Source: Salipiger bermudensis (GTDB lineage Bacteria > Pseudomonadota > Alphaproteobacteria > Rhodobacterales > Rhodobacteraceae). From it: a stretch of DNA of 64,000 bases. How positions within the stretch are numbered: position 1 is the stretch's first letter; each line of letters starts with the position of its first letter. The notes under the pieces were generated by a model, which saw nothing but the letters and a program-made list of their open reading frames with translations, did not search any database and was not told the DNA's origin. Below, in pieces: positions 9,644 through 19,175 of this stretch. The translations under genes and the position numbers were made by a program. The stretch is taken from positions 1 through 64,000 of the forward strand of contig NZ_JAIUZY010000009.1 in assembly GCF_020171625.1 (NCBI RefSeq). Reading direction: 5' to 3'.

Positions 9644-10149
9644 GACCTTTCGAATCCTGTAGATCGGGGCGGAGACACGCTCGCCTTCGCCATTAGGAGC
9701 AGCCCCATCCGTCGGGCTGCTCCTGAGCTTTCGTCGACCATCGTCTCTCGTCTCACGTCTCAGTCCAGCGTCGCCGCGAGATCCTCGACGCCACAGGATC
9801 CGTTTAAGGCGCGCATATGCTGTGCGACCGCGCCGGGGTATTGGCCATAACTTCTGGTATTGCGGCCCTGACCCGACCGTCACGCCAGGCTCAGCTGATG
9901 ACCGCTCCCAGCCTTTCGTGACAGTCGTGCAGAGCGCGGCGCACGAACACCCGCACGCCAAATCGGGCGGAGAGCGGTTGCTCGCTGCGCAGCCGAAGCT
10001 CCTTCGCGGGCCTGCCGAAATCGGCACGGAGCGGTTGGCAGCTCAGTTTCGCAGAGTGTCGCTTCAAAACCGCGTCGCACTCCGTTCGACCAGATCAATC
10101 GGATCGGTAGACACAGGCGGGCAGTCTACAATGCAATGACCGGAAGGCG
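9644..10149. other. Gene-free stretch with decayed sequence
   Basis: About 500 bp between convergent genes. Frames here (for example the antisense 9269-10027 and 9822-10139) show no domain. The part around 9940-10080 contains repeated 'gagcggttg...gcgcagc' phrases resembling other non-coding relics in the first 10 kb. No terminator with a clear T-tract was found. Confidence 0.35.
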
Positions 10150-11313
10150 TCACTCCACCAGGTGGCGTCCGACGATCGGACGATAGCCGGCGCCGAGCGC
10201 GCAAGCTTTGGTTCCCAGCGTGCCGGCGACGATCTGCGGGCGGTGGATACCCCTTGCGTCCCAGTCCGAGACGAGGGCGTTGACCCGCGACACCAACGTC
10301 TCCCGTACTTCGGAGGGAAAGCTGCCGTCGATGACGACGACGGGAAGATCGAGGACGGCCACGAGGGTCATGCTCGCCGCCGCGAGCTGGCGGGCCGTCT
10401 CTTCGATCCAGCTCGCCTTCAGATCGTCGAAACCGACCCAGGCGTCGGGCTTCAACAGCGACGCGCCCTCCCCGGGACTGCGCGCATCGAGGCGACGTTC
10501 GAGACTGTGGATCGAGGCGAGCTCGACCATCTGCGTCATGGCACCGTCCACCCCTGGCACGGGCAGCGACGCCAGCGCCCCGGCATTGCCGCGCGTCCCG
10601 AGATAGAGGCGCCCGTCGAGGACGATGCCGCCGCCCAGGAAGGCGCCGACATAGATGTAGCCGAAATCCGGCAGGTCTCGCGCCGCGCCGAAAAGATGCT
10701 CGCCGTGGCAGGCGAGCGAGCCGTCATTGCCGACGAAGGCGGGCAGACCGAGCGCCTCGGAGAAGGCCTCTTGCGCGGGGAAGTCGCGCCAGGCCCGCAT
10801 CTCGGCCTGCGGGGCGTCGAGAAGATCCAGCCAGTTCCACAGGTCGAAGGGCATCCCGATCCCGATCCCAGCGATGCGCTCTTGCTGGTCCGGCGTGAGG
10901 ATCTTGCCGAACGCCTCGAGCCCGCTCCGCGCGAGGTCGAGGCACAGGGAGGGCGTCGGATAGGCATAGGTGGCCGTGCGCTGGCCCAGCACCCGGCCCT
11001 CGAAATCGATGAGGATCAGGTCGGACCGCCGCCGGCCGATCCGCAGCCCGATCGAGAACGCGCCGTTCGGGTCGAGGCTGATTGGCCGCGACGGTTTGCC
11101 GATCCCACCCCGGACCGGCGCGCCGCGCTGGACGAGCCCCTCGGCCTCGAGCTTGCGGGTGATGACCGAGGCCGACTGCACCGAAAGGTCCATCCGCCGG
11201 GCGACCTCGGACGCGGGCGTCGGCCCCTCCTGCCGCAACAGGTTCAGGATCGCCCGTTCGTTGGCGCTGCGCTCCTGCGCGGCGGCCAAACGATCTTGCA
11301 CAGCATCGTCCAT
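10150..11313 (-). CDS. ROK-family transcriptional regulator (NagC/XylR type), likely sugar repressor
   Basis: A 387-aa ROK regulator. The N-terminal winged helix (about residues 15-70: NERAILNLLRQEGPTPASEV, MDLSVQSASVITRKLEAEGL) joins a ROK sugar-kinase-like domain (about 85-380) with VGNDGSLACHGE and GYIYVGAFLGGGIVLDG segments. The canonical ROK zinc-binding Cys cluster is not evident, as in many ROK repressors. It is divergent from frcB, 182 bp away, with an inverted repeat between them. Regulators of this type respond to the sugar carried by the neighbouring ABC importer, so it probably controls frcBCA. It is not a kinase by the look of its domain order. Confidence 0.9.
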   Translation of the reverse strand: MDDAVQDRLAAAQERSANERAILNLLRQEGPTPASEVARRMDLSVQSASVITRKLEAEGLVQRGAPVRGGIGKPSRPISLDPNGAFSIGLRIGRRRSDLILIDFEGRVLGQRTATYAYPTPSLCLDLARSGLEAFGKILTPDQQERIAGIGIGMPFDLWNWLDLLDAPQAEMRAWRDFPAQEAFSEALGLPAFVGNDGSLACHGEHLFGAARDLPDFGYIYVGAFLGGGIVLDGRLYLGTRGNAGALASLPVPGVDGAMTQMVELASIHSLERRLDARSPGEGASLLKPDAWVGFDDLKASWIEETARQLAAASMTLVAVLDLPVVVIDGSFPSEVRETLVSRVNALVSDWDARGIHRPQIVAGTLGTKACALGAGYRPIVGRHLVE

Positions 11314-11340
11314 ATCGGCACCTCCCTCCGATCACTTTTG

Positions 11341-11367
11341 TAAACTAGACTTCGTAAATCAAGTTTA
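11341..11367. promoter_or_regulatory. Candidate ROK operator between regulator and frcB
   Basis: An inverted repeat, TAAACT (11341-11346) and AGTTTA (11362-11367), lies in the AT-rich divergent spacer about 27 bp from the regulator start and 130 bp before frcB. ROK repressors commonly bind imperfect AT-rich palindromes of this span. A TTGACG at 11374 could be part of the frcB promoter. All functional reading is inference. Confidence 0.45.
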
Positions 11368-11495
11368 GAAAAGCATTGACGAGCGCTTTTTCGATGGTCC
11401 ATGCTTTGTCTGCCGGCAGGAGGAGTCGGCCGCCTACGGCAGTTCGGCAGGTCTGACCCGTCGCACCCGGGCGCAAAACGTCAGGAGGAGACATC

Positions 11496-12512
11496 ATGAA
11501 ATACGCAACGGCACTCACGGCCATGGCGCTTGCCGTGTCCGGCGGCGCGGCGATGGCGCAGGACCAGACGACGGCCTGCCTGATCACCAAGACGGACACC
11601 AACCCGTTCTTCGTGAAGATGCGCGAAGGCGCGCAGCAGAAGGCCGAGGAGCTGGGCATCAAGCTGATGAACTTCGCCGGCAAGTATGACGGCGACCACG
11701 AGACCCAGGCCCAGGCGATCGAGACCTGCATCGCCGCCGAAGCCGACGGCATCCTGCTGCTGGCCTCGGACACCTCGTCGATCGTGTCCTCGGTCGAGCA
11801 GGCCCAGCAGGCGGGGGCCATCGTGATTGCCCTCGATACGCCGCTGAGCCCGGCCGATGCGGCGGACGCGACCTTCGCGACCGATAATTTCCGCGCCGGT
11901 GAGCTGATCGGGCAATGGGCCGCCGCCAAGCTTGGCGATGAGGCCGAGAACGCGCGCATCGCGTTCCTCGATCTGAACGTCAGCCAGCCCACGGTGGGCG
12001 TGCTGCGCGACCAGGGATTCATGCAGGGCTTCGGGATCGATATCAAGGATGCGGCCCGCTACGGCGACGAGGACGACCCGCGCATCGTCGGACACGACGT
12101 GACGCAGGGCAACGAGGAAGGCGGCCGCCAGGCCATGGAGAACCTGCTGGCGAAGGACCCCAACATCAACGTGGTCTACACGATCAACGAACCCGCCGCC
12201 GCGGGGGCCTATGAGGCGCTCGACTCGCTTGGCCGCGCCGATGACGTGCTGATCGTGTCGGTCGATGGCGGTTGCCCGGGCGTCCAGAACATCCGCGACG
12301 GGGTGATCGGGGCGACGGCACAGCAATATCCGCTGGACATGGCGGCCCTCGGGATCGAGGCGATCCACCAGTATGCGCAGGACGGCACGCTGCCGCAGCC
12401 GACCGAGGGCAAGGACTTCTTCGACACCGGGGTCGAGCTTGTGACCGACGAACCGGTCGAGGGCGTCACGTCGATCAGCGTGGACGAGGGACTGGAGCGG
12501 TGCTGGGGCTGA
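11496..12512 (+). CDS. frcB: Sugar ABC transporter substrate-binding protein (FrcB-like, fructose/ribose class)
   Basis: A 338-aa periplasmic binding protein of the Peripla_BP_4 (RbsB-like) class. The signal peptide (residues 1-21) ends AAMA|QDQ. The mature N-terminus [20 protein letters not shown] is the classic first sugar-binding strand, and [16 protein letters not shown] and [10 protein letters not shown] lie in the second lobe. Overall it resembles the FrcB proteins of rhizobia, which bind fructose, mannose and ribose. AGGAGG precedes the ATG. It heads a frcBCA operon opposite a ROK repressor. Sugar identity is inferred from family only. Confidence 0.85.
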   Translation: MKYATALTAMALAVSGGAAMAQDQTTACLITKTDTNPFFVKMREGAQQKAEELGIKLMNFAGKYDGDHETQAQAIETCIAAEADGILLLASDTSSIVSSVEQAQQAGAIVIALDTPLSPADAADATFATDNFRAGELIGQWAAAKLGDEAENARIAFLDLNVSQPTVGVLRDQGFMQGFGIDIKDAARYGDEDDPRIVGHDVTQGNEEGGRQAMENLLAKDPNINVVYTINEPAAAGAYEALDSLGRADDVLIVSVDGGCPGVQNIRDGVIGATAQQYPLDMAALGIEAIHQYAQDGTLPQPTEGKDFFDTGVELVTDEPVEGVTSISVDEGLERCWG

Positions 12513-12543
12513 CCCGGACCGCGAGACCCCAAGCCTGAAAGGG

Positions 12544-12563
12544 CCGAGGCGCACGCGCCTCGG
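12544..12563 (+). terminator. Intercistronic hairpin between frcB and frcC
   Basis: CCGAGGCG / CGCCTCGG arms with a CACG loop form an 8-bp perfect stem (extendable by a G-U and a G-C pair) in the 81-bp gap after frcB. There is no T-tract. Such stems after binding-protein genes typically protect the upstream mRNA or attenuate, giving more binding protein than permease. Confidence 0.55.
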
Positions 12564-12593
12564 TCGAAACGTCTGTCACGGGAGGGACGGCAC

Positions 12594-13658
12594 ATGAGCC
12601 AGGATGACGCTTACGAGGATGTCGTCAAAACGCGGCGTGAGGAGAACTTCGCCTCTTTCGAAAGTCGCGATAAAAGCTTGCTGCACAGGGTCCATGATGT
12701 CCTTCATGGCAATCCCGCGCTGGTGCCGCTGATCGTCCTGCTGGCGTCGATCCTCGTCTTCGGGGTGCTGCTGGGATCGCGGTTCTTCTCGCCCTTTGCG
12801 CTGACGCTGATCCTGCAGCAGGTTCAGATCGTCGGCATCGTCGCGGCGGCGCAGTCGCTGATCATCCTGACCGCCGGGATCGACCTGTCGGTGGGGGCGA
12901 TCACGGTGTTCTCCTCTGTGGTGATGGGCCAGTTCGCCTTTCGCTACGGGATCCCCCCCTCCATCGCGGTCGTGGCCGGGCTTGCGTTCGGCACGCTCTG
13001 CGGCGCGCTGAACGGGCTGCTCGTCAGCAAGATGAAGCTGCCGCCCTTCATCGTCACGCTGGGCACGTGGCAGATCATCCTGGCGTCGAACTACCTCTAT
13101 TCCCGCAACGAGACGATCCGCTCGCAGGACATCGAGACGAGCGCGCCCATCCTGCAGTTCATGGGCACGCGGTTCGAGATCGGCGGCGCGGTCTTTACCG
13201 TCGGTGTGGTCTTCATGATCCTTCTGATGCTCGGGCTTGCCTGGGCGTTGAAGAACACCGCCTGGGGGCGGCACGTCTATGCCGTGGGCGACGATGCCGA
13301 GGCCGCGGCGCTCTCGGGCGTCAATGTCCACCGCACCCTGATGTCGGTCTACATGCTGGGCGGCCTGATCTGCGGCCTTGCCGGATGGGCCCTGATCGGG
13401 CGGCTCGGGTCGGTCTCCCCGACCTCGGCCTACGAGGCGAATATCGAATCCATCACCGCCGTGGTGATCGGCGGCATCTCTCTGTTCGGAGGGCGCGGGT
13501 CGATCCTTGGCGCCTTATTCGGGGCGCTGATCGTCGGTGTCTTCTCGCTGGGGCTGCGGCTTCTGGGGGCCGATGCGCAGTGGACCTACTTCTTCATCGG
13601 CGTGCTGATCATCGTCGCCGTCGCCGTGGACCAATGGATCAGAAAGGTATCGGCATGA
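12594..13658 (+). CDS. frcC: Sugar ABC transporter permease (FrcC-like)
   Basis: A 354-aa inner-membrane permease of the BPD_transp_2 (RbsC/AraH/FrcC) family. A hydrophilic N-terminus of about 45 residues is followed by about nine to ten membrane segments, starting near LVPLIVLLASILVFGVLLG. The family signature LTAGIDLSVGAITVFSSVVM is visible at about residues 90-110, and the cytoplasmic EAA-like loop region is around GGISLFGGRGSILGALFGAL. A ribosome site (GGGAGGGACGG) precedes the ATG. Its stop overlaps the frcA start by 4 bp. It would form the channel of the importer with FrcA and FrcB. Confidence 0.9.
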   Translation: MSQDDAYEDVVKTRREENFASFESRDKSLLHRVHDVLHGNPALVPLIVLLASILVFGVLLGSRFFSPFALTLILQQVQIVGIVAAAQSLIILTAGIDLSVGAITVFSSVVMGQFAFRYGIPPSIAVVAGLAFGTLCGALNGLLVSKMKLPPFIVTLGTWQIILASNYLYSRNETIRSQDIETSAPILQFMGTRFEIGGAVFTVGVVFMILLMLGLAWALKNTAWGRHVYAVGDDAEAAALSGVNVHRTLMSVYMLGGLICGLAGWALIGRLGSVSPTSAYEANIESITAVVIGGISLFGGRGSILGALFGALIVGVFSLGLRLLGADAQWTYFFIGVLIIVAVAVDQWIRKVSA

Positions 13659-14431
13659 CTGAGCCCGTTCTCTCTGCAAAGAACCTGACCAAGCGCTATG
13701 GCAAGGTCACCGCGCTGGACAACTGCGATTTCGAGCTCTACCCGGGCGAGATCCTTGCCGTGATCGGCGATAACGGGGCCGGCAAATCGACCTTGATCAA
13801 AGCGTTGTCGGGGGCCGTGACCGCCGACGAGGGCGAGATCTACGTCGAGGGGCAACCGGTCCGCTTCACGTCGCCTAACGACGGGCGCGAGGCCGGGATC
13901 GAGACCGTCTACCAGACCCTCGCCATGTCGCCGGCGCTGTCGATCACCGACAATATGTTCATGGGCCGCGAGATCAGGAAGAAGGGGTTCATGGGAAAGG
14001 TCCTGCGTCAGCTCGACCGAAAGGCGATGGAGGACTTCGCCCGGCAGAAGCTCTCGGATCTCGGATTGATGACCATCCAGAACATCGGGCAGCCGGTCGA
14101 AACCCTTTCGGGCGGCCAGAGGCAGGGTGTCGCCGTGGCGCGGGCAGCAGCGTTCGGATCGAAGGTGATCATTCTCGACGAACCGACGGCGGCCCTCGGC
14201 GTCAAGGAGAGCCGGCGCGTGCTGGAACTCATTCAGGACGTGAAAAAGCGGGGCATCCCGATCATCCTGATCAGCCACAACATGCCCCATGTCTTCGAGC
14301 TGGCGGACCGGATCCATGTCCACCGCCTCGGCCGTCGCCTCTGCGTGATCGATCCGAAGAAGTACAGCATGTCCGACGCCGTGGCCTTCATGACCGGCGC
14401 CAAGGAGCCGGACGACCCCCGCGCAGCCTGA
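13655..14431 (+). CDS. frcA: Sugar ABC transporter ATP-binding protein (FrcA-like)
   Basis: A 258-aa single-domain ATPase, unlike the duplicated RbsA/XylG type, matching FrcA of rhizobia. Walker A is GDNGAGKST (residues 38-46), the signature is LSGGQRQGVAVAR, Walker B is VIILDEPTAALG, and the switch histidine is in LISHNMPHV. The ATG at 13655 lies inside the frcC stop (ATGA); a longer frame starting at 13067 is a shadow over frcC. In rhizobia a fructokinase gene (frcK) follows. Here the operon ends at once and a fragment of an IS end appears 130 bp downstream, so any kinase gene may have been lost or may lie elsewhere. Confidence 0.9.
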   Translation: MTEPVLSAKNLTKRYGKVTALDNCDFELYPGEILAVIGDNGAGKSTLIKALSGAVTADEGEIYVEGQPVRFTSPNDGREAGIETVYQTLAMSPALSITDNMFMGREIRKKGFMGKVLRQLDRKAMEDFARQKLSDLGLMTIQNIGQPVETLSGGQRQGVAVARAAAFGSKVIILDEPTAALGVKESRRVLELIQDVKKRGIPIILISHNMPHVFELADRIHVHRLGRRLCVIDPKKYSMSDAVAFMTGAKEPDDPRAA

Positions 14432-14439
14432 CGCGGGGG
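14416..14439 (+). terminator. GC-rich hairpin over the frcA stop codon
   Basis: CCCCCGCG and CGCGGGGG form an 8-bp perfect stem whose 8-nt loop contains the frcA TGA. No T-tract follows, so Rho-independent termination is uncertain. Confidence 0.4.
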
Positions 14440-14799
14440 CGGGTGGCGCGACCTCCTGCCCCGAAAGGGCTGGATCTGCGAAATTGCGAGTTTCGCAAGC
14501 ATGGGCCGTCCGATCGATTTCTTCGTCTCAGCAGGACAAGTCAGCGGTTACACCGGCGCGCGCTGCTCATCATGGCCTCCTTGCCTCAGAATTAGCGAAG
14601 AAGGCGTCCACGATACACCGGGCTATGCTGCCTTCGGCAGACCGCGCGCGGGACAGGCCGGCAAGAACAGCTGAAAGCGCTTCGGCTGCTCTCCGGTGAG
14701 CAAAAGAGGTCTTTCATGTCCGGCACTTTGCTCACTGCCGCCGACTCTCGAAAACTGCCCGAAATTCATAGGTCCCGAGTCCAAGCCATGCGGCGGCCT
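14432..14799. other. Gap with an IS-end remnant
   Basis: Between frcA and the chemoreceptor. Apart from the IS3-type end at 14562-14626, I see no gene or RNA. Frames at 14484-14699 and 14696-15106 have no domain and partly run antisense to the chemoreceptor. Confidence 0.5.
14562..14626 (-). mobile_element. Solo copy of the IS3-type 5' end (second copy of 69-133)
   Basis: This 65-bp stretch matches 69-133 with about five differences, same orientation: the terminal ATAGCCC, the ribosome site and the first codons ATG ATG AGC AGC of orfA. Homology stops just inside orfA, so the rest of the element is gone. It marks an old insertion or a recombination scar and, together with the copy at the left edge, brackets the accessory segment. 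Confidence 0.75.
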
Positions 14800-16914
14800 T
14801 CACGCCGCTTGGCGTTTGGCGGTGCCGGGAGCGATGCGGAACTGCGCAAGGAGACGTTCCAGGTCCTCTGCCCCGCCAGAAAGCGCTGCACAGGCCGCGC
14901 TCGTTTCCTCGAACATTGCGGCGTTGTGTTGTTGGGTTTTGTCGAGTTCGCCCACCGCCGTGTTGATTTCGACGATGCCGCCGGCTTGCTCGTCACTTGA
15001 GGATGCGATCCGGCTCACCTGGCCGGATATCTCGTCGATGCTGCCTATGATCTCCTGCAGGGCCCCACTTGCGCGTCCGACGAGTTCGACCCCGTGGCTG
15101 ACTTGATCCCCCGAGTCGGAAATCAGCCCGCCGATCTCGCGCGCGGCGTCGGACGTGCGCTGCGCGAGGGTCCGCACCTCAGAGGCAACGACCGCAAACC
15201 CCTGCCCCGACGAGCCCGCGCGCGCGGCCTCGACCCCGGCATTGAGTGCCAGCAGGTTGGTCTGGAAGGCGATGTCATCGATCACGTTGATGATGCTGCG
15301 GATGCGGTCGGACGACTCCTCGATCTGACCCATTGCCTCCACAGCCTCCCCGACCACCGTGGAACTGGTGCGTGCCTTCTCGTTGACGCCCCCGACCAGC
15401 TTGTCTGTTTCACGTGCAGCGTTCGCCGCTGCGCGGACGAGGTCTGTCATCTCGGACAGGGCCGCAGCGGTTTGCTCGAGCGTGGCGGCAGACCGTTCCG
15501 TGCGCAGCGACAGATCCCCGGTCGCGCCGGTAATCTCGTTGACCGTATCCACGATGCTGCGGGTCGAATCGGTGATCTGCCCCACCAGCTCGGAGAGACG
15601 CCGCAACATCTCGTTGAAGTCCTGCCTGAGCGACTCGTATTCAGCGGGAAAGGCCTGTTCGATATGCGCCTCGAGGTCACCGCGGGCCACCTTGCCAAGG
15701 CCGCCGGCAAGCTGTGCGACGACGGCCGCTTGCACGTCCTGACGCTCCGCCTGCCGCGCCTCGAGCGCGGTTTTCTCGAGAAGCCCGTGCCGCAGGGTTT
15801 CCACCGAGGTCGCCATCGCGCCGATTTCGTCGCTGCGCCCCGTATAGGGCACCTCGTTGCCGTAGGTCCCCTGGGCCAGTTCGCCGACCGTCTCGAGCAT
15901 CCGCGCCAGCGGCTTGCGCAGGAGCGTGCCTGTCACGACATGCAGCGTGAGCAGAGCAAGCGCCAGCGTCGCCAGCCCCTCGAGCCCGGTGCTGATCAGT
16001 TCCTGACGCACCGGTGCGACGAACGCGGCCTTCGGAACGTCGAGGAGGGCAACCCAAGTCGTGTTCATGCCGGGGGCCGTGAACGGATACACAAGACGCA
16101 AATCCCCGTTGGGCAGTTCGATCTGCCGGGGGGCGCCGTCCTCGAGCGCGGCGGTGACGAGATCCGCGCCGGGCCCGTCATACGGCGTGGTCAATCGCTC
16201 CGGATCCGGCGTTGCGAGCATCTGCCCGCTGCTGCTCACGAGTTGCGTGAGACCGCCGTCGAAGGCGCTCATTCCGCCAAGCATGTCCACCAGCGTATTG
16301 AGGGTGATATCGACCCCGCTGATCGCCACGATCTGACCGTCGATGCGCACCGGCACCGCCACGCTGGTGATGAGAAAGCCGCCCTCTGCAATATAGGGGT
16401 CGGTGATCACGCTGGCATCCGTCTCGAGCGGGGTGGTGAACCACGCCGCTTCCGGGTTCACCGGGAAGGGAATGTTGGTCAGGCCGTCGCTGCCGCTCTT
16501 GGTCCACCACACCGACAGAACCGAATCGTCATTCCGTGCGCGATCCCCGTCGATCCTGCGGTTGATCGCGCCGTCCGGCAAACCCGCGATCCACGCGCCG
16601 AAGATGCGCGAGTATTGCGACGGCACCGCCCGAATGGCCCGCAGCAGCCCGGTATCGGTGGCCTCCCCGGTCTCGAGGTATCCCGACAGGGCGCCGGCGA
16701 GCGCGGTCCCGGCGGCGGTTGCGACGGTGACTTCCACCGCGACCTCGCTGGCGATGTTCGCAGCCTTTGCCTGGGCCAGTTCGAGCACCTGCTCGCGCGC
16801 GGTGGTCGCGGCCTGCCAGCCGCTGAGAGCGGTCAATCCGAGGACGAGGGCCGCGATCGCGGACCCCGTTGCCATGAGGAGCCGGTTTGAAACGGAATGT
16901 CGCAGTCTGAGCAT
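14800..16914 (-). CDS. Methyl-accepting chemotaxis protein with periplasmic Cache-type sensor
   Basis: A 704-aa transmembrane chemoreceptor. Membrane helix 1 is at about residues 12-32 ([20 protein letters not shown]). A periplasmic domain of about 280 residues looks like a double-Cache sensor ([20 protein letters not shown], then [17 protein letters not shown]). Membrane helix 2 is near [18 protein letters not shown], followed by a HAMP domain and a long MCP signalling domain. The kinase-interacting tip reads [20 protein letters not shown], then [20 protein letters not shown]. No CheR-tethering pentapeptide is evident at the C-terminus (...GTAKRQAA). ATG 16914 with GGGGA upstream is preferred over a frame extension to 16989. 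Cache sensors bind small organic ligands such as amino acids or carboxylates; the ligand is unknown. Confidence 0.92.
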   Translation of the reverse strand: MLRLRHSVSNRLLMATGSAIAALVLGLTALSGWQAATTAREQVLELAQAKAANIASEVAVEVTVATAAGTALAGALSGYLETGEATDTGLLRAIRAVPSQYSRIFGAWIAGLPDGAINRRIDGDRARNDDSVLSVWWTKSGSDGLTNIPFPVNPEAAWFTTPLETDASVITDPYIAEGGFLITSVAVPVRIDGQIVAISGVDITLNTLVDMLGGMSAFDGGLTQLVSSSGQMLATPDPERLTTPYDGPGADLVTAALEDGAPRQIELPNGDLRLVYPFTAPGMNTTWVALLDVPKAAFVAPVRQELISTGLEGLATLALALLTLHVVTGTLLRKPLARMLETVGELAQGTYGNEVPYTGRSDEIGAMATSVETLRHGLLEKTALEARQAERQDVQAAVVAQLAGGLGKVARGDLEAHIEQAFPAEYESLRQDFNEMLRRLSELVGQITDSTRSIVDTVNEITGATGDLSLRTERSAATLEQTAAALSEMTDLVRAAANAARETDKLVGGVNEKARTSSTVVGEAVEAMGQIEESSDRIRSIINVIDDIAFQTNLLALNAGVEAARAGSSGQGFAVVASEVRTLAQRTSDAAREIGGLISDSGDQVSHGVELVGRASGALQEIIGSIDEISGQVSRIASSSDEQAGGIVEINTAVGELDKTQQHNAAMFEETSAACAALSGGAEDLERLLAQFRIAPGTAKRQAA

Positions 16915-17440
16915 TTCTGTCCCCGAAGCCTGAAAGTCCCCGAGCACTACCGCGTGAAGTCTCAATACTCCCTTAAAGCGGCTGCGCATGGGCCCGGAGG
17001 TGCTCTCGCGGGTGCGATGCGGCGCCGCGTCGGGAGGGGGATCAGAGAGAGGGACGGTCCATCCCTGCGGGCAGACCTAGGTCGTCGCCAACGATGGCGG
17101 GTCTTAAACCGTTGGGAAGGTCTGGGCGCCATCCAGAGCAGAGGCCGGCGACACCTCTCTGCACCGCGGACACGGCGCTCATCGAGACACGCCGGTTGGC
17201 CGAGCTGGTTCTTGAGAGCAGACGCAACGCCGAAGAACCGGGGCAGGATCAACGTCGGGGGCCGATCGCCGATCCGGCATTATCAAACCAACGCTGCAAC
17301 GTCTCTTCAGCCTTCAGGATCACCGCCCCGCGCGAGGGCGAAGTCCATCCTTCGGGCGAACGTCACCCACGAAACCCGGGCCGGCGACAGGCACCACCGG
17401 CCCGCCGACGCGGCGCGCCCGCCTCGGCAGACCTGCCGTG
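16915..17440. other. Gene-free stretch between chemoreceptor and xylB
   Basis: About 525 bp. Overlapping frames on both strands are Arg/Pro/Gly-rich and domain-free. The chemoreceptor promoter should lie at its left edge. I see no terminator with a T-tract, repeat or RNA gene. Confidence 0.35.
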
Positions 17441-18892
17441 CTACTGGATCTCGCGCGTCGGGCCGTAAGCGGCGCGGAAGCGTGTGTAGGCCTCGTCGAA
17501 CGCTTCGGTGAGCGCGGGCTCCGGCGCGATCTCTTCGCTGATCTCCGGAGCAGTCATCACCTCGCTGACCGAGGCCTCGCCCGCCGCCACCATGCCAAGC
17601 CGCGCCGCACCCAGCGCCGCGCCGAACTCGCCGCCCGCGGGCAACTCGAGCGTCACGTCGAGCACCGTTGCGATGAGCTTCAGCCAGTAGCGCGAGCGCG
17701 CGCCGCCGCCGATCGCCAGCAGACGCTCGAGCCGCAGCCCGGTGGCCTCGAGCGCGCGCTGGCTGTCGCGCAGCCCGAAGGCCACGCCCTCGAGCACCGC
17801 GCGGGCCATGTCGTCGCGCGTGGTGTCGGCGCCGAGCCCGGTGAAGCTGCCACGGATCCCGGCATCGTTGTGCGGCGTGCGTTCGCCCGAGAGATAGGGC
17901 AGGAAGCGCACGCGCCCGGGGGCCTGCAGGGCCTCGCCCAGCGGCGCGGTGAGCTCGGCCGGCGTGGTGCCGGTGATCCGCGCCAGCCAGTTCAGGCTGT
18001 CGGTGGCCGAGAGCATCACCCCCATCTGGTACCAGCGCTCGGGCACCGCGTGGCAGAAGGTGTGCAGCGCCGTCTCGGGCGCCGGGTGATAGCCGTCGCG
18101 TGCCGCCAGAAGCACCCCCGAGGTGCCCAGAGACACGAAGCCCTGCCCCTCGTTCATCGTGCCGATGCCACAGGCCGCCGCGGCGTTGTCGCCGGCCCCG
18201 CCGGCCACCACCACCGATGCGTTCACCCCCCAGCGCGCCGCGAGGTCCGGGCGCAGCGTGCCGCCGGCCTCAGAGCCCTCGACGAGGGCCGGCATCTGGT
18301 CGCGGCGCATGTGCCCGGCGGCGAGCAGCTCTTCGGACCAGTCGCGCGCGCCGGTGTCGAGCCACGAGGTGCCGGCGCTGTCAGACATGTCGGCGAAAAA
18401 TGCGCCGGTCAGGTAGTGGTTGAGGTAGGCCGTGGGCAGCAACACCTTGTCGATGCGGGCGAAATTCTCGGGCTCATGGGCGCGCACCCACTCGAGCTTG
18501 GGCGCGGTGAAGCCGGGGAAGACGATGTTACCGGACAGCGCGCGCACGCCCTCGGTGGCATCGAGCCGCGCCGCCTCGGCATGGCTGCGGGTGTCGTTCC
18601 ACAGGATGCAGGGCCGGATCACCGCGCCCGACGCATCGAGCAGCGTCGCGCCGTGCATGTGCCCGGACACGCCGATGCCGCGCAGCCCGGCGAACTCGGG
18701 ATGCGCCGCGCCCAGCTCTGCGACCGCGCCTTCGAGCGCCGTGATCCAGTCGGCAGGGTCCTGCTCGGACCAGCCCGATTGCGGGTGCGCCGCGTCGTAG
18801 TGCCGCTCGGTGGCACCCAGCGGCTGGCCGGTGTCGCTGACCAGCAGGGCGCGCAGCCCCGAGGTGCCCAGATCGATGCCGAGATAGGCCAT
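17441..18892 (-). CDS. xylB: Xylulokinase
   Basis: A 483-aa FGGY-family kinase that phosphorylates D-xylulose to xylulose-5-phosphate for the pentose phosphate pathway. The N-terminal actin-like phosphate loop is GIDLGTSGLRALL (residues 5-17). VSGHMHGATLLD carries the sugar-binding region, ILWNDTRSHAEA the FGGY signature 1 region, and the C-terminal half has VSLGTSGVLLAA and AIGGGARSRYWLKLIATVLD. Length matches the family. ATG 18892 has GGAGA at good spacing. No xylose transporter or isomerase lies beside it, so it may serve a different polyol pathway, although the protein itself looks like standard XylB. Confidence 0.92.
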   Translation of the reverse strand: MAYLGIDLGTSGLRALLVSDTGQPLGATERHYDAAHPQSGWSEQDPADWITALEGAVAELGAAHPEFAGLRGIGVSGHMHGATLLDASGAVIRPCILWNDTRSHAEAARLDATEGVRALSGNIVFPGFTAPKLEWVRAHEPENFARIDKVLLPTAYLNHYLTGAFFADMSDSAGTSWLDTGARDWSEELLAAGHMRRDQMPALVEGSEAGGTLRPDLAARWGVNASVVVAGGAGDNAAAACGIGTMNEGQGFVSLGTSGVLLAARDGYHPAPETALHTFCHAVPERWYQMGVMLSATDSLNWLARITGTTPAELTAPLGEALQAPGRVRFLPYLSGERTPHNDAGIRGSFTGLGADTTRDDMARAVLEGVAFGLRDSQRALEATGLRLERLLAIGGGARSRYWLKLIATVLDVTLELPAGGEFGAALGAARLGMVAAGEASVSEVMTAPEISEEIAPEPALTEAFDEAYTRFRAAYGPTREIQ

Positions 18893-19175
18893 GAGTTCTC
18901 CCTTTTCGCCGGGCGGTCTCCGCCGGGTCGGCGCGCAGCCGCCCGTCCCCCTGCTCCGGTCCTGATGTTAGCGCCATCGCGGCGCCTGTCCTCCCGCGAA
19001 GTTCTGCCCGCCGAGGGGCGCATTGGTCAAGCAGGGATGTCTGGAGCGCGGCCCACGCTCCGCTGCCCGGTTCCCCGCCGAGCCGATATCTCCCCTCTTC
19101 CGCCAAGTGCCGCGATCAGCTACGCAGTGGCAAAGGCCGTCGTGGACGAACGGCCATGCGAGGACGCAAGCAGTC

